Part shown: positions 7,468 through 16,581 of the stretch, in pieces | Layout: each line of letters starts with the position of its first letter | Position numbering within the stretch: the first letter of the stretch is position 1 | NCBI GenBank assembly: GCA_016712885.1 | Contig: JADJQF010000021.1 | Coordinates: forward strand, 1-64,000 | DNA length: 64,000 nucleotides | Direction: 5' to 3' | Source of the DNA: Candidatus Flexicrinis proximus | Lineage (GTDB): Bacteria; Chloroflexota; Anaerolineae; Aggregatilineales; Phototrophicaceae | Translations under genes and position numbers: made by a program | The notes under the pieces: model-generated | The model's database searches: none | The model's input: only the letters and a program-made list of their open reading frames with translations | What the model was told of the DNA's origin: nothing

Positions 7468-9441
7468 ATGGACAATATCGGTTCATACCGGGTGATCTCC
7501 AGTCTCGGCGCGGGCGCCTTCGGCGTCGTTTATGAGGCCTATCAGCCCTTTCTTGACCGCCATGTCGCGATCAAGACCCTGCGCGATGTCCTCGTAAACG
7601 ACCCCAAGCTCGAACAGAGCTTCATGGCCGAGGCACGCACGATCGCCCGCCTGCGCCATCCGAACATCGTCACCATTTACGAGTTCGGCACGACCCTGCT
7701 CAATAATCAGTCCACAACCTACCTCGTGATGGAGTATCTTCCGGGGAAATCTCTCTCAAAGAGGATCAAAGAGAAGTCACTCACACTGCCGCAAATCCTA
7801 GATATCCTGCGTGAGATCGCATCAGCGCTCGACTTCGCGCATGCGAACAACATCGTTCACTGCGACTTGAAGCCGGCTAACATCATCTTCACCGAGGCCG
7901 GCCAGCCCGTGATCGTGGATTTCGGCCTCGCCAAGCTGATCGAAATCTCGGCAGTCCCAGCAGAGCTGGGCAGCGAACTGGACAGCACCCCCAGCGGTAC
8001 GCCCGCCTATTCCTCGCCGGAACAGCTGTCGGGACAGCGCCCCAGCGAGGCTTCCGACATCTACGCGCTGGCGACCATTGCGTTTGAGATGCTTTCCGGT
8101 CAGCTTCCCTACCCCGAGTCGCACTCGAATGTCCGGCAGCCTCGCACGGCAGCCCCCCCGCTCCTGAGTGCCGTTACCCGCCACTATGGTACGCGCGCCG
8201 ACTCCGTGCTGGCGCGCGCCCTCAGTCTTGACCCGGCTGAACGGTTCGCCACCGCGGTCGATTTCGCCCGTGCTCTCGGCTATGCGCTGATGCCAAATCG
8301 CAGCGAAACCCGGGTCATCACCATTCCCGACCCCCAGCAGGCCGCAGCGCTGAATTATGCGCGCCAGTCTGTGCGTGGGTTCACCTGGGGGATCGTGACG
8401 CTGGTCGTGGTGTTTTCGCTGTTCTGTATCGGGCTGTTCGTGCGTGCCTATGTCGAAGCGCAGCCGAATATGCTCTCGGATGGGCTTAACACTCTGCCCG
8501 TCCGCGACAACGATGGCTATCGCATCATCACGTCGGTATGGCCGGGAAGCAGCGCCGAAAAAGCTGGGATTCGCATCAATGACCGCATACGCATGACCAT
8601 TGATGACGACCGGCGCCTGGCCGATCTGGACTTCACGGTCAACGGCCTGCCGCGTTGGATCTATGGCATCAACTGGCAGCCGCAGTTGGATGACGAGATC
8701 GTGCAGGAAGTCCGGCGCGACGGCGTGTCGGTTCGGATGACCTACCGCCTGGAAAGGGCGACGCATTTCCTGATCCTGCTCTTTTCGATGCTGCTGCCCG
8801 CGCTCGTCAGTTTCGCCGGTGCCGTCACCATTCTTGTCCGCTACGGCGATGACCAGAACGGACTGTTCTTTTCACTGATCCTGCTCGAACTTACAGTAAC
8901 AGCCGTGGCAACCGGGGTGGTTCCAGCCGTCCCCGGCTTGTACCATGTCACCTTTTACCTCTTTTTCGCGATGGCCATGCAATTCGTGCTGACCTTCCCG
9001 ACACAGTGGCCGGTGCTCCAGCGCATCCCTTGGCTGCGGTGGGTTTTATACCTCCCCGTCATCCTCGGCCTTGTCCAATTCCTGAGCGGGCAGGCCATCC
9101 GGATTGGCGATCTAGACTTCAACATGATCCTGTACGCCGGTTATGGGGTCGCGCTGCTGACCGTTCAGGTCGCGAAGTGGATCCGGCGGGATATGCGCCA
9201 CTACCCGGAACTCTGGATCACCCTGAGCGGCCATCTGTTCCTGGGGCTGATGGGGGGTGTTTCCATTTACCTGAATATCGCCCGCAGCAGCCCTGGCAGA
9301 ATCGTCGATAACAGTTCGCACCTTCTAATCGGTCTGTTCGTGACGCTTGGGGTGGGGGTTGCGGTATTTGCAATCACGCAGGTTGTAGGTTTTCTCTTCA
9401 TCCAAAAACGGATCGGTGCGTCCGGGAAGGCGCCATGGTGA
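7468..9441 (+). CDS. Transmembrane Ser/Thr protein kinase with PDZ-like domain
   Basis: A Hanks-type kinase, residues about 6-275, with Gly-loop GAGAFGVVY, the VAIK lysine at residue 36, catalytic loop HCDLKPAN (Cys 132 in place of the Arg of HRD; Asp 133 present), DFG at 151-153 and GTPAYSSPEQ. A transmembrane helix follows near residues 307-330. Next comes an extracytoplasmic PDZ-like module (SVWPGSSAEKAGIRINDRI), then about six more membrane helices to the C-terminus. The non-RD catalytic loop suggests it is not activated by canonical activation-loop phosphorylation. It probably senses an envelope signal and phosphorylates cytoplasmic targets; the adjacent broken STAND regulator is a candidate partner by context only. 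A GAGG lies just upstream of the start. Confidence 0.88.
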   Translation: MDNIGSYRVISSLGAGAFGVVYEAYQPFLDRHVAIKTLRDVLVNDPKLEQSFMAEARTIARLRHPNIVTIYEFGTTLLNNQSTTYLVMEYLPGKSLSKRIKEKSLTLPQILDILREIASALDFAHANNIVHCDLKPANIIFTEAGQPVIVDFGLAKLIEISAVPAELGSELDSTPSGTPAYSSPEQLSGQRPSEASDIYALATIAFEMLSGQLPYPESHSNVRQPRTAAPPLLSAVTRHYGTRADSVLARALSLDPAERFATAVDFARALGYALMPNRSETRVITIPDPQQAAALNYARQSVRGFTWGIVTLVVVFSLFCIGLFVRAYVEAQPNMLSDGLNTLPVRDNDGYRIITSVWPGSSAEKAGIRINDRIRMTIDDDRRLADLDFTVNGLPRWIYGINWQPQLDDEIVQEVRRDGVSVRMTYRLERATHFLILLFSMLLPALVSFAGAVTILVRYGDDQNGLFFSLILLELTVTAVATGVVPAVPGLYHVTFYLFFAMAMQFVLTFPTQWPVLQRIPWLRWVLYLPVILGLVQFLSGQAIRIGDLDFNMILYAGYGVALLTVQVAKWIRRDMRHYPELWITLSGHLFLGLMGGVSIYLNIARSSPGRIVDNSSHLLIGLFVTLGVGVAVFAITQVVGFLFIQKRIGASGKAPW

Positions 9442-9500
9442 CGCCGCATCCGATGGGCCGCTAAGGCAGGACGACCGGCATGAGGCAGGTTTGGATGAGG

Positions 9501-9537
9501 AAAACCCCCGGCGGGCGTACTGAACGCACACCGGGGG
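9501..9537 (-). terminator. Terminator of the lysine operon
   Basis: Stem CCCCCGG (9505-9511) / CCGGGGG (9531-9537), with a further inner GCGT/ACGC pairing. On the minus strand it is followed by TTTT (9504-9501). It lies 7 bp past the lysU stop, between convergent genes. Confidence 0.75.
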
Positions 9538-9543
9538 AGAGGC

Positions 9544-10050
9544 TTACCGGTTGGGGACAGCTGCGGCTTTGAAGCGTGTCTGAAGCATGGGCAATAACCC
9601 CCCGGCATCCAGAATCGCGCGGACCGAGTCGGGTAGCGCTGGCAGATCGAACGTGCTGCCATCCGCGCGTAGCGTCCCGGCCACCCGGTCGATCTCAAGG
9701 GTGTCACCGGAGCGGATCAGGTCGCGCACACCTGCGATCACGATGGGATAGACGCCCTGGTTGATGCAGTTGCGGAAGTAGAGGCCGCCGAACGACTCGG
9801 CGACGATGGCAACCACGCCGGACAGCTTGAGTGCCGTGACGGCCTGCTCACGGCTCGAACCGCAGCCCCAGTTGCGTCCGGCTACGATGACATCGCCCGG
9901 TCGCGCACCCGCCGCGAACGCTGGATCGAGGTCTTCGAGGGCGTGAGCCGCGATCTCCTGCGGCGTCCTCAGGGTATAGGTGTACTTTCCGGGAAAGATC
10001 ACATCGGTATTGACGTTGTCGCCGTAAGCCCAAACGCGATGTGCCGTCAT
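9544..10050 (-). CDS. lysU: Homoaconitase small subunit (LeuD/LysU family)
   Basis: The swivel-domain subunit of the heterodimeric aconitase-type hydratase. With LysT it isomerises homocitrate to homoisocitrate in alpha-aminoadipate synthesis; LeuD of leucine synthesis is the close alternative, decided here by the operon. Motifs: NVNTDVIFPGKYTY, GRNWGCGSSREQAV (substrate-phosphate or gamma-carboxylate binding loop) and CINQGVYPIV. The length of 168 residues is normal. The ATG at 10050 forms an ATGA overlap with the lysT stop and has GGGAGAG upstream. The open frame continues further upstream to 10407, but that extension is out-of-frame lysT sequence and is not native. It is the last gene of the operon and ends at a terminator. 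Confidence 0.88.
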   Translation of the reverse strand: MTAHRVWAYGDNVNTDVIFPGKYTYTLRTPQEIAAHALEDLDPAFAAGARPGDVIVAGRNWGCGSSREQAVTALKLSGVVAIVAESFGGLYFRNCINQGVYPIVIAGVRDLIRSGDTLEIDRVAGTLRADGSTFDLPALPDSVRAILDAGGLLPMLQTRFKAAAVPNR

Positions 10051-11303
10051 GCCAGCTCTCCCGGATGAGCAATGTACCCCGCCACTGCGCTCGCCGCCAC
10101 GACCGCGGCGTTGGCCAGATATACCGGCGCGTCTGCCGTCCCCATGCGGCCTTTGAAATTGCGGCTTCCGGTGCTGATCGTCGCCTCGTTTGGTGCAGGG
10201 ACGCCCATGTGGTTGCCCATGCAGGGGCCACAGCCCGGAGTCGCAATCGACGCACCCGCCGTGATCAGCGTCCGCAGCACGCCGGAGTCCAGCGCTTGAG
10301 CGAGGACCTGCGCGCTGGCCGGAATGACGATCAGGCGCGCCTTCAGCTTCCTGCCGCGAACCACTTCCGCCGCCGCGGCAAGATCGCTGTAACGACCACC
10401 AGTGCATGTGCCGACAAAGGCTTGTTGAATGGGCGTGCCGCTGACATCGGAAATAGGGACGACATTGTCCGGCTGGTGTGGACAGGCGACCAGCGGCTCA
10501 AGGGTCGAAACGTCCAGCGTGACATGCTCGCCGTATTCGGCACCGGCGTCAGGATACAGAGGCGTAAACTCCCTCGCCGCGCGTGCGCTGACATACTCCA
10601 GTACGGCCTCGTCGGGCGGCATAAAGGCCGACATGGCGCCAAACTCGGCCATCATGTTGGGAATCACGGGCCGGTCGTCCAACGGAATGTCGCTGATCGC
10701 CTCGCCGTCAAATTCGATCGCGCGATATGCTGCTCCCTCGACCGTCCACTGACGCAGGATGGCGAGCGCGATATCCTTGGCGGTCACGCCATGCGGAATC
10801 CGTCCCGTAAGTTCGACGCGGAGGGTTTCCGGGACGCGAATCCACAGCCGGCCGGTTGCCCACAACGCCGCAACTTCCGTGCGGCCAACCCCCATTCCGA
10901 ACGCGCCGAGCCAGCCGAAGTGGGTGGTATGGCTGTCCGCACCGAATACGGTTTCTCCGGGCAGCACGACGCCTTCCTCGCTCAATACCTGGTGGCAGAT
11001 GCCCCGTCCGACCTCGAACAACCGCAAACCATACTGCGCCGCAAAAGCCCGGATTTCGGCGTGGTTCTGCGCGTGCAGCGTGGTTGGAGCAGGGACGGCA
11101 TGATCGAGGGTCATGGCGATCCGCTCCGGAAAGGCCAGGCCGGGAGCGGCGATGTCGTTAAATATCCTGAGGATAGCGGCGCTGTTATCGTGGCTGAACA
11201 CGACGTCTGGCGCAACATCCAGGACATCCCCTGCGCGCGCAGTGGCAAGCCCCGCGGCACGCGCCAAAGCTTTCTCGGCAAAGGTCTGAGGCATCGGCAT
11301 CAT
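10047..11303 (-). CDS. lysT: Homoaconitase large subunit (aconitase family)
   Basis: The catalytic [4Fe-4S] subunit of the homocitrate/homoisocitrate hydro-lyase. The 418 residues match the split LeuC-type large subunits. Visible motifs are DSHTTHFGWLGAFGMGVG, FVGTCTGGRYSDL and GCGPCMGNHMG; the last two supply the three cluster cysteines. The start ATGATG overlaps the lysS stop by 4 bp, indicating translational coupling. Homologues act in leucine or lysine synthesis; the flanking homocitrate synthase and LysW genes make the lysine role the best reading. Confidence 0.9.
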   Translation of the reverse strand: MMPMPQTFAEKALARAAGLATARAGDVLDVAPDVVFSHDNSAAILRIFNDIAAPGLAFPERIAMTLDHAVPAPTTLHAQNHAEIRAFAAQYGLRLFEVGRGICHQVLSEEGVVLPGETVFGADSHTTHFGWLGAFGMGVGRTEVAALWATGRLWIRVPETLRVELTGRIPHGVTAKDIALAILRQWTVEGAAYRAIEFDGEAISDIPLDDRPVIPNMMAEFGAMSAFMPPDEAVLEYVSARAAREFTPLYPDAGAEYGEHVTLDVSTLEPLVACPHQPDNVVPISDVSGTPIQQAFVGTCTGGRYSDLAAAAEVVRGRKLKARLIVIPASAQVLAQALDSGVLRTLITAGASIATPGCGPCMGNHMGVPAPNEATISTGSRNFKGRMGTADAPVYLANAAVVAASAVAGYIAHPGELA

Positions 11304-12448
11304 CCCGTCACCAGAATGCCGGCCCGCTCGATGAGCAGTGCGTCGATTTCCTTCATCGTGAGCGGCTGGGTATCTGCCTGCGCCTTGATCGTACGGGTCA
11401 CGTCCTGGATAACTGCATCATCCAGCGACAGCCCCAGCAGCTGCGCGCGGCCGCGCACCGCGTTCCAACCGGTTAAGCGGTGGCCGATGGCGATTTCGCG
11501 CGTGAGACCGAAGTCCTCGGGACGAATTGCCTCGTAGGTCGAGGGATCGGCCAGCACGGCTTTGGCGTGAATCCCTGCCTTGTGCATGAAGGCGCTGCTG
11601 CCCGTGATGGTGTTGTTAAACGGGATCGGCAGGTCACACAGTTCGCTGATGTACCGGTCGAGATCCGGCAGCAGGCGCAGGTTGTACTTCGCCACATAGG
11701 CGCGGTCGAGCGTATACAACCGCGCGACCAGACCGCCGAGCGAGGTGATCCCGTTGCGCTCGCCGATGCCGAGGATCGTGGTGTCAATGTGCGTCGCGCC
11801 GGCTTCCAACGCAGCCGTAGCATTGGCAACTGCGCAGCACGAGTCGTTGTGGCCGTGGAATTCGATATCAAGACCCGTCAGGCGAACCAGCTGATGGACC
11901 AGTTCAAAGGTCCGGCTTGGCGTGGCGACACCAACTGTATCGGCTACACCTAAGCGGTTCACCAGCCCGCTGTCTGCCACTGCCAGGTACACACGCAGCA
12001 AGTCCGACTCGCGGCTTCTGAAGCTGTCCTCCGTGCTGAAGCGCAGAATAATGTCCGGCGCCTGTTCGCGGATATACGTGCAGACTTCCAGCGCAGTGTC
12101 GATCACCTGCCGGATCGACTTGCCGTGGCTGTGCTGCATCAACTGGGGAGACGTGCCGATGACGACATCGACGCCATGCACACCGGTATCGAGGGCTTGT
12201 GCAGCATCTTCGCGCTTGCAGCGGATATGCGTCAGGATGCGGGCATTCAGGCCGAGGCCGATCACGGCTCGGATGTCGGCATCGCTCTGCGGGCTGGCAC
12301 AAGGCGATGTCATTTCGATCATCTCGACACCGAACTGATCCAGCATCCGGGCGATTTCGAGTTTATGCGCGGTCGAGAACGTTGCAGTGCTGAACTGTTC
12401 TCCTTCGCGGAGCGTGCTTTCGATCACGGCAAATCGGTTAAGGGGCAT
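11300..12448 (-). CDS. lysS: Homocitrate synthase (LysS/NifV type)
   Basis: A DRE-TIM metallolyase that condenses 2-oxoglutarate with acetyl-CoA, the first committed step of the alpha-aminoadipate route. Motifs: ESTLREGEQF near residue 10 (catalytic Arg and metal Asp/Glu region), HSHGKS, DTVGVATP, and the metal-binding FHGHNDSCCAVAN. Also visible is the C-terminal catalytic segment KAGIHAKA. The protein is 382 residues, about the length of Thermus homocitrate synthase. GGAG precedes the ATG and the gap to lysK is 15 bp. Isopropylmalate synthase is an alternative, but those are longer with a regulatory domain that is absent here. Confidence 0.9.
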   Translation of the reverse strand: MPLNRFAVIESTLREGEQFSTATFSTAHKLEIARMLDQFGVEMIEMTSPCASPQSDADIRAVIGLGLNARILTHIRCKREDAAQALDTGVHGVDVVIGTSPQLMQHSHGKSIRQVIDTALEVCTYIREQAPDIILRFSTEDSFRSRESDLLRVYLAVADSGLVNRLGVADTVGVATPSRTFELVHQLVRLTGLDIEFHGHNDSCCAVANATAALEAGATHIDTTILGIGERNGITSLGGLVARLYTLDRAYVAKYNLRLLPDLDRYISELCDLPIPFNNTITGSSAFMHKAGIHAKAVLADPSTYEAIRPEDFGLTREIAIGHRLTGWNAVRGRAQLLGLSLDDAVIQDVTRTIKAQADTQPLTMKEIDALLIERAGILVTG

Positions 12449-12463
12449 TGGATACTCCGGCTT

Positions 12464-13606
12464 CTAGCGGCTGGCGTCAGTGACGGCTTCGGATAAGGAT
12501 TGCGTCTCGCCCTTTGGGAGCGTTTCAAGCACTCGCGTCAGCACGCCGATGGCACGCTGGTATTCGTCAAGATCAATGTGTTCGTGGGGCGTGTGATCCA
12601 GCGCGGAATCGCCGGGACCATAGGCCAGTATCGGGCAGTTCCAGGCCGGGCCGGCGATGTTCATATCGGATGTGCCCGTTTTGACCACAAATGCCGGCGC
12701 CCCGCCAGCCTCGCGTATCGCAGCGCGGAATGCGCGCGAAAGCGTGGTATCACGCGGTCCGGCATAGGCGGCGGCATAGCTGCTGAAGGTCAGCTGGGGC
12801 GCGAACGGTAGATGGCCCAGCAGGCCGCGCAGTTCCGATTCCACATCCTGCGGCGAGAGGCCGACCGGCAAGCGGAACCCGGCAGCTAGTGTCGCGCGGC
12901 CATACAAGCCATCATCAGAGGTGTTGATTCGAGAGAGAGTTGCATCGAGCCGGTCAAAGGCACGCTCGCGGCCTTCGTTATAACGCGCGGCGAACGTACT
13001 GATCTGCGACCACACTTCAATCGCGCATTCGGCGGCAGTATCAGCCCGTCCTGCGCTGTGGCTCAGCGCGACGGACAGGTCGATGTCCACGATCAGCCGC
13101 CCTTTATAACCGAGGGTCAGCCGGTCCCAGCGAGACGGCTCACCGATCATACAGAGCGCCGGACTGAACTGCGTGACGACATGGTGCGCCCCGGCGCTGG
13201 TCGGACATTCTTCCTCAACGGCACCAACCACAATCACCTGCCAGCCTTCAGGAATCCGAGCGCTGGCAGCGGCAGCGGCAAACGCGCACAGAGGGCCTTT
13301 GGCATCCACTGTGCCGCGTCCATATAATAAACGCCCCTCACGGCGCACGTGCGGGAAACCGCCGACCGTGTCGATATGGCCCAGCAGCACGATTTGGTTC
13401 GGTCCAGTTCCAAATACACCGACTGCGCTGCCGGCAGCATCGACATAGGCCGATGCTGCGCCATGCTCGCGTATCCATCCGACCAGATGGCTGACCGCAT
13501 CGTGCTCGTTGTGAGAAGTGGACGGGATCGAAACCAGCGACTCCAGCAATGCCGCAGAGTCCTGGGCGTCGATCGGCTGTGAGCACGAAGCGTTAGCGGG
13601 CGTCAC
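12464..13606 (-). CDS. lysK: [LysW]-lysine hydrolase (M20 peptidase family)
   Basis: Releases lysine from the LysW carrier, the last step of the pathway. It is a zinc-dependent M20/DapE-like enzyme: LLGHIDTVGG carries the metal His and Asp, GRGTVDAKGPLCAF the bridging Asp, and VEEECPTSAG the catalytic and metal glutamates. The start is set at GTG 13606, inside the end of lysJ, because GAGG lies 6-7 nt upstream; a TTG further upstream (13630) keeps the frame open but lacks a ribosome site. This gives 380 residues. Coupled to lysJ by overlap. Confidence 0.88.
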   Translation of the reverse strand: MTPANASCSQPIDAQDSAALLESLVSIPSTSHNEHDAVSHLVGWIREHGAASAYVDAAGSAVGVFGTGPNQIVLLGHIDTVGGFPHVRREGRLLYGRGTVDAKGPLCAFAAAAASARIPEGWQVIVVGAVEEECPTSAGAHHVVTQFSPALCMIGEPSRWDRLTLGYKGRLIVDIDLSVALSHSAGRADTAAECAIEVWSQISTFAARYNEGRERAFDRLDATLSRINTSDDGLYGRATLAAGFRLPVGLSPQDVESELRGLLGHLPFAPQLTFSSYAAAYAGPRDTTLSRAFRAAIREAGGAPAFVVKTGTSDMNIAGPAWNCPILAYGPGDSALDHTPHEHIDLDEYQRAIGVLTRVLETLPKGETQSLSEAVTDASR

Positions 13607-14765
13607 GCAGCACCTCGGCAATCCGGGCAACGGCGAAGGTCAGTTCTTCACGCGTGACAACCAGGGGCGGCAGCAGACGAAGGACGGTCTTGCCTGCCGG
13701 GAGCGCAAGAATCCCGCGAGACTGAAGCGCCTGAAGGACCGGCGTTACTCGCGTGCGAAGTTCGATGCCAATCATCAGTCCTGCGCCGCGGATGTCGCGC
13801 ACCACGGGAAGATTCAGCGCCGCGATTTCGCCCCGCAGCCAATCGCCGAGGTCATTTGAACGCGCGGGTGCATCCAGGTCACGCAGCGCGGTCAGCGCCG
13901 CGATGGCGGCGGCACACGAGAGCGGATTACCGCCAAATGTGCTGCCATGTGTCGCTGCCGGGATCGTGCCCAATTCCGCGCGCCACGCCGTCACGCCCAT
14001 CGGTACGCCGCCGGCAATTCCCTTGCCCAGTGTCACGATGTCGGGGGTGATCCCTGCGGCCTGAACCGCGAACCAATGGCCGCAGCGGCCCAGACCGGAC
14101 TGAATCTCGTCGACGATCAGTAACGCACCGCGTTCCGCGCAAATGCGCTGAAGCCCACGCAGCCAGTCCGCGTCGGCCAAGTGGACCCCCCCCTCGCCCT
14201 GTACCGCCTCGACGATCACGGCGGCCGTTTGGTCGGTGATCGCGGCTTCAGCCGCCGCAAGGTCATTAAAGGCGATATGGGAGACGGCTGGCGTCCACCC
14301 GGCGAATGGGGCGCGATAGTCGGCGTTGAAGGTTGCGCCAAGCGCACCGAGCGTACGCCCATGAAAGCCGCGCATGGCCGCGACGATGCCGGTGCGTCCG
14401 GTCAGCAACCGGGCGACTTTGAGCGCCGCTTCATTGGCTTCCGCGCCGGAGTTCGAGAGGAAGTAGCGTCGCTCGTCCTGAAAAAGGCCGCTCAACGCCT
14501 CATACAACTGCGCGCGCCGGTCGTTGTAAAAGGCCTCCGCGCTGGTAATCAGCGTTGACGCCTGTTGGGCAATCGCACGCGCTACTGCCGGATGCGCATG
14601 TCCAAGCAGTGCCACGCCCTGACCGCTGGTCAGGTCCAGATAAGCATTTCCAGCGTCATCCCAAACCGTCGAGGCTTCCCCGCGCACCAGCGTAAGGGGT
14701 CGTTTGGTATAGGCTCCTGAGGTATAGCGGTCTTCAATCGCAGCGAACGTCACGGTGTCGATCAT
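13593..14765 (-). CDS. lysJ: [LysW]-aminoadipate semialdehyde aminotransferase
   Basis: A class III PLP-dependent aminotransferase (ArgD family) that transaminates LysW-bound aminoadipate semialdehyde to LysW-lysine, using glutamate as donor. Motifs: SNSGAEANEAALKVAR (phosphate-binding loop), FHGRTLGAL, LIVDEIQSGLGRCG (PLP ring Asp), and VTLGKGIAGG (Schiff-base lysine). Its 390 residues are normal. The first codon overlaps the lysZ stop by 4 bp. It could also serve arginine synthesis as an ArgD-type enzyme, as known for related bifunctional systems. Confidence 0.92.
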   Translation of the reverse strand: MIDTVTFAAIEDRYTSGAYTKRPLTLVRGEASTVWDDAGNAYLDLTSGQGVALLGHAHPAVARAIAQQASTLITSAEAFYNDRRAQLYEALSGLFQDERRYFLSNSGAEANEAALKVARLLTGRTGIVAAMRGFHGRTLGALGATFNADYRAPFAGWTPAVSHIAFNDLAAAEAAITDQTAAVIVEAVQGEGGVHLADADWLRGLQRICAERGALLIVDEIQSGLGRCGHWFAVQAAGITPDIVTLGKGIAGGVPMGVTAWRAELGTIPAATHGSTFGGNPLSCAAAIAALTALRDLDAPARSNDLGDWLRGEIAALNLPVVRDIRGAGLMIGIELRTRVTPVLQALQSRGILALPAGKTVLRLLPPLVVTREELTFAVARIAEVLRDAR

Positions 14766-15559
14766 CGAAGGAATTCCGTTCCCGCGCCCTGCAGCGCGGC
14801 GCTCACCGCGCCCGTCACCCGGCCATCACCGATCACCACGCGCCGCACACCGCCGTCCAGCGCCTCCTGTGCGCCGATCACTTTGCGTTTCATCCGACCG
14901 GCGGCCCAGTCGAGCGCACGCGGCAGGTCATGCAGCGGCACACGCGAAACCAGCGATCCGGCATCGGTATGGTCACGGTAAAGGCCGCGCACATTGCTGA
15001 GGATGACCAGTTCCGACGCGTCGAGCGATGCCGCGATGGCGGCTGCCGCCCGGTCACCATCGATATTGAGCGGGCCGTCGATGCTGCGCGCCAGCGGCGG
15101 AATGACCGGCACGATCCCGCGCCCCAGGAGGGACAGGATTTCGGCGGCATCCACGCCCGAAATCAATCCGGTGTAATCATCCCTGACGATCCGCACGCGG
15201 CCATCGACAACCGCGCGCACGGCATCTTTGCGGAGACCGGTCACCGCCGGTTCCGTCGCCTGCGCGATTATCCCGTGCTGGGCCAGCGCTTCGACCCACT
15301 GCTGCCCCACCGACTGCGAGGCTTCCACGAACAGGTCGCGCGTTTGCGTGTCGGTATAGCGCGAGGAATGCCCGGACGGAGAGGTCAGGGTGCGCACTTC
15401 GACGCCACGGGCTGCGCACAGCGCATCGAGCGCCGCGCTCACGCCGTGGACGACCACTACCGGGCGGCTGCGCGCAATCAGCGCGAGGTCGCGAGCGCAG
15501 GCTTCAATATCAAGTCCTGCACCGCCGCCAAATTTCACTACCAGAATGTTCTCGCTCAT
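14762..15559 (-). CDS. lysZ: [LysW]-aminoadipate kinase (ArgB family)
   Basis: Phosphorylates the gamma-carboxylate of LysW-bound aminoadipate using ATP. It is an amino-acid kinase fold: VVKFGGGAGLDIEA at the N-terminus (KxGGG nucleotide loop), VVVVHGVSAALD, NIDGDRAAAAIAASL, and LSNVRGLY. The 265 residues match ArgB/LysZ. It overlaps lysY and lysJ by 4 bp at each end, so the whole block is probably translationally coupled. Confidence 0.92.
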   Translation of the reverse strand: MSENILVVKFGGGAGLDIEACARDLALIARSRPVVVVHGVSAALDALCAARGVEVRTLTSPSGHSSRYTDTQTRDLFVEASQSVGQQWVEALAQHGIIAQATEPAVTGLRKDAVRAVVDGRVRIVRDDYTGLISGVDAAEILSLLGRGIVPVIPPLARSIDGPLNIDGDRAAAAIAASLDASELVILSNVRGLYRDHTDAGSLVSRVPLHDLPRALDWAAGRMKRKVIGAQEALDGGVRRVVIGDGRVTGAVSAALQGAGTEFLR

Positions 15560-16581
15560 GGATACACCGCGTAGCTCCGTAGTCCGTCAGATTCATTGAA
15601 ACCAAGCATCAGATTCAGGCATTGGATGGCGCTGCCTGCCGCGCCCTTGCCGAGGTTGTCCAGCGCCGCTACGACCACCAGATGGGTCGGGTCGGCCGGA
15701 TCAAGTTCGAAGCCCACATCGGCGAAGTTCGTGCCGGCCACGAGACGCGGTTCCGGCAGGCGTTGCAGGCCGGATTTCGACGCGACGATCCGGACGAAAG
15801 GCTCCCCTTGATACGCGCTGCGATAGGCGGCCCAGACGTCTTTTTCGCTGACGGCACGGGAGAGATCGACATGCGCCGTTAGGTGCACACCGCGCACCAT
15901 TTCGATGGCCGTGACGGAAAAGCGGATCGGCAGATCCCCTAACTGCTGCTGTACCTCCGCATGATGGCGGTGGCCGGTGGCTTTGTAGACGCGGACAGCG
16001 CCACTGCGTACCGGATGGTGAGACGACGCGGAATGCTCCGCGCCGCTCTCCGACGAACCGACTTTCAGTTCGGCGGTCGCCCGCTGCAGCAGTCCGGCAC
16101 GCACCAGCGGCCAGAGGGCAAGATTGACGGCGGTCGCGTTGCAGCCGACGCCGCTCGCATAGTGCGCTCCGCGCAGCGCCTCGCGGTTCATTTCCGGCAG
16201 GCCGTAGACAAAACGGTCAAGCCAGTCAGGCGCCGGGTGAGCAGTTTCGTAATGTGTCTGGTAGAGGGAGGTATTGCGGAGGCGGAAATCTGCGGAGAGG
16301 TCAACGAGAACGGGTGCAAGTGCGGCGTAACGCTGGATGTCCCGTGAAGCGACGCCGTGCGGAAGGCAGAGAAACAAAGCATCGCACGGCTCCAGCGCAT
16401 CGGGGTGAATAAACCGTAAATCCGTCCCCCCGCGCAGATGGGAGTGGGTCGCATGGACAAACTGCCCCGCGCTGTCCCGGCTGGTGATTTGCGTCACGCG
16501 CGCCTGCGAGTGATTCAGCAGATAGCGCAGAAGTTCGCCGCCGGTATACCCGCTGCCGCCAACGATACCGATTGAGGCCAT
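15556..16581 (-). CDS. lysY: [LysW]-aminoadipyl-phosphate reductase (ArgC family)
   Basis: An NADPH-dependent reductase that converts LysW-aminoadipyl phosphate to the semialdehyde. N-terminal Rossmann loop IVGGSGYTGGELLRYL; catalytic cysteine in ASGVGCNATAVNLAL; HRHHAEVQQQL in the C-terminal domain; late GKGAAGSAIQCLNLM. The 341 residues match the ArgC/LysY family. Its start shares one base with the lysX stop (TGATG). Confidence 0.92.
   Translation of the reverse strand: MASIGIVGGSGYTGGELLRYLLNHSQARVTQITSRDSAGQFVHATHSHLRGGTDLRFIHPDALEPCDALFLCLPHGVASRDIQRYAALAPVLVDLSADFRLRNTSLYQTHYETAHPAPDWLDRFVYGLPEMNREALRGAHYASGVGCNATAVNLALWPLVRAGLLQRATAELKVGSSESGAEHSASSHHPVRSGAVRVYKATGHRHHAEVQQQLGDLPIRFSVTAIEMVRGVHLTAHVDLSRAVSEKDVWAAYRSAYQGEPFVRIVASKSGLQRLPEPRLVAGTNFADVGFELDPADPTHLVVVAALDNLGKGAAGSAIQCLNLMLGFNESDGLRSYAVYP

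Noticed and set aside
10051..10407. N-terminal extension of lysU
   Set aside because: It is lysT sequence read in another frame; ATG 10050 has a ribosome site and a 4-bp overlap with lysT.
10041..11537. Plus-strand open frame (498 codons) antisense to lysT and lysS
   Set aside because: No domain, and the minus strand holds well-conserved enzymes throughout.
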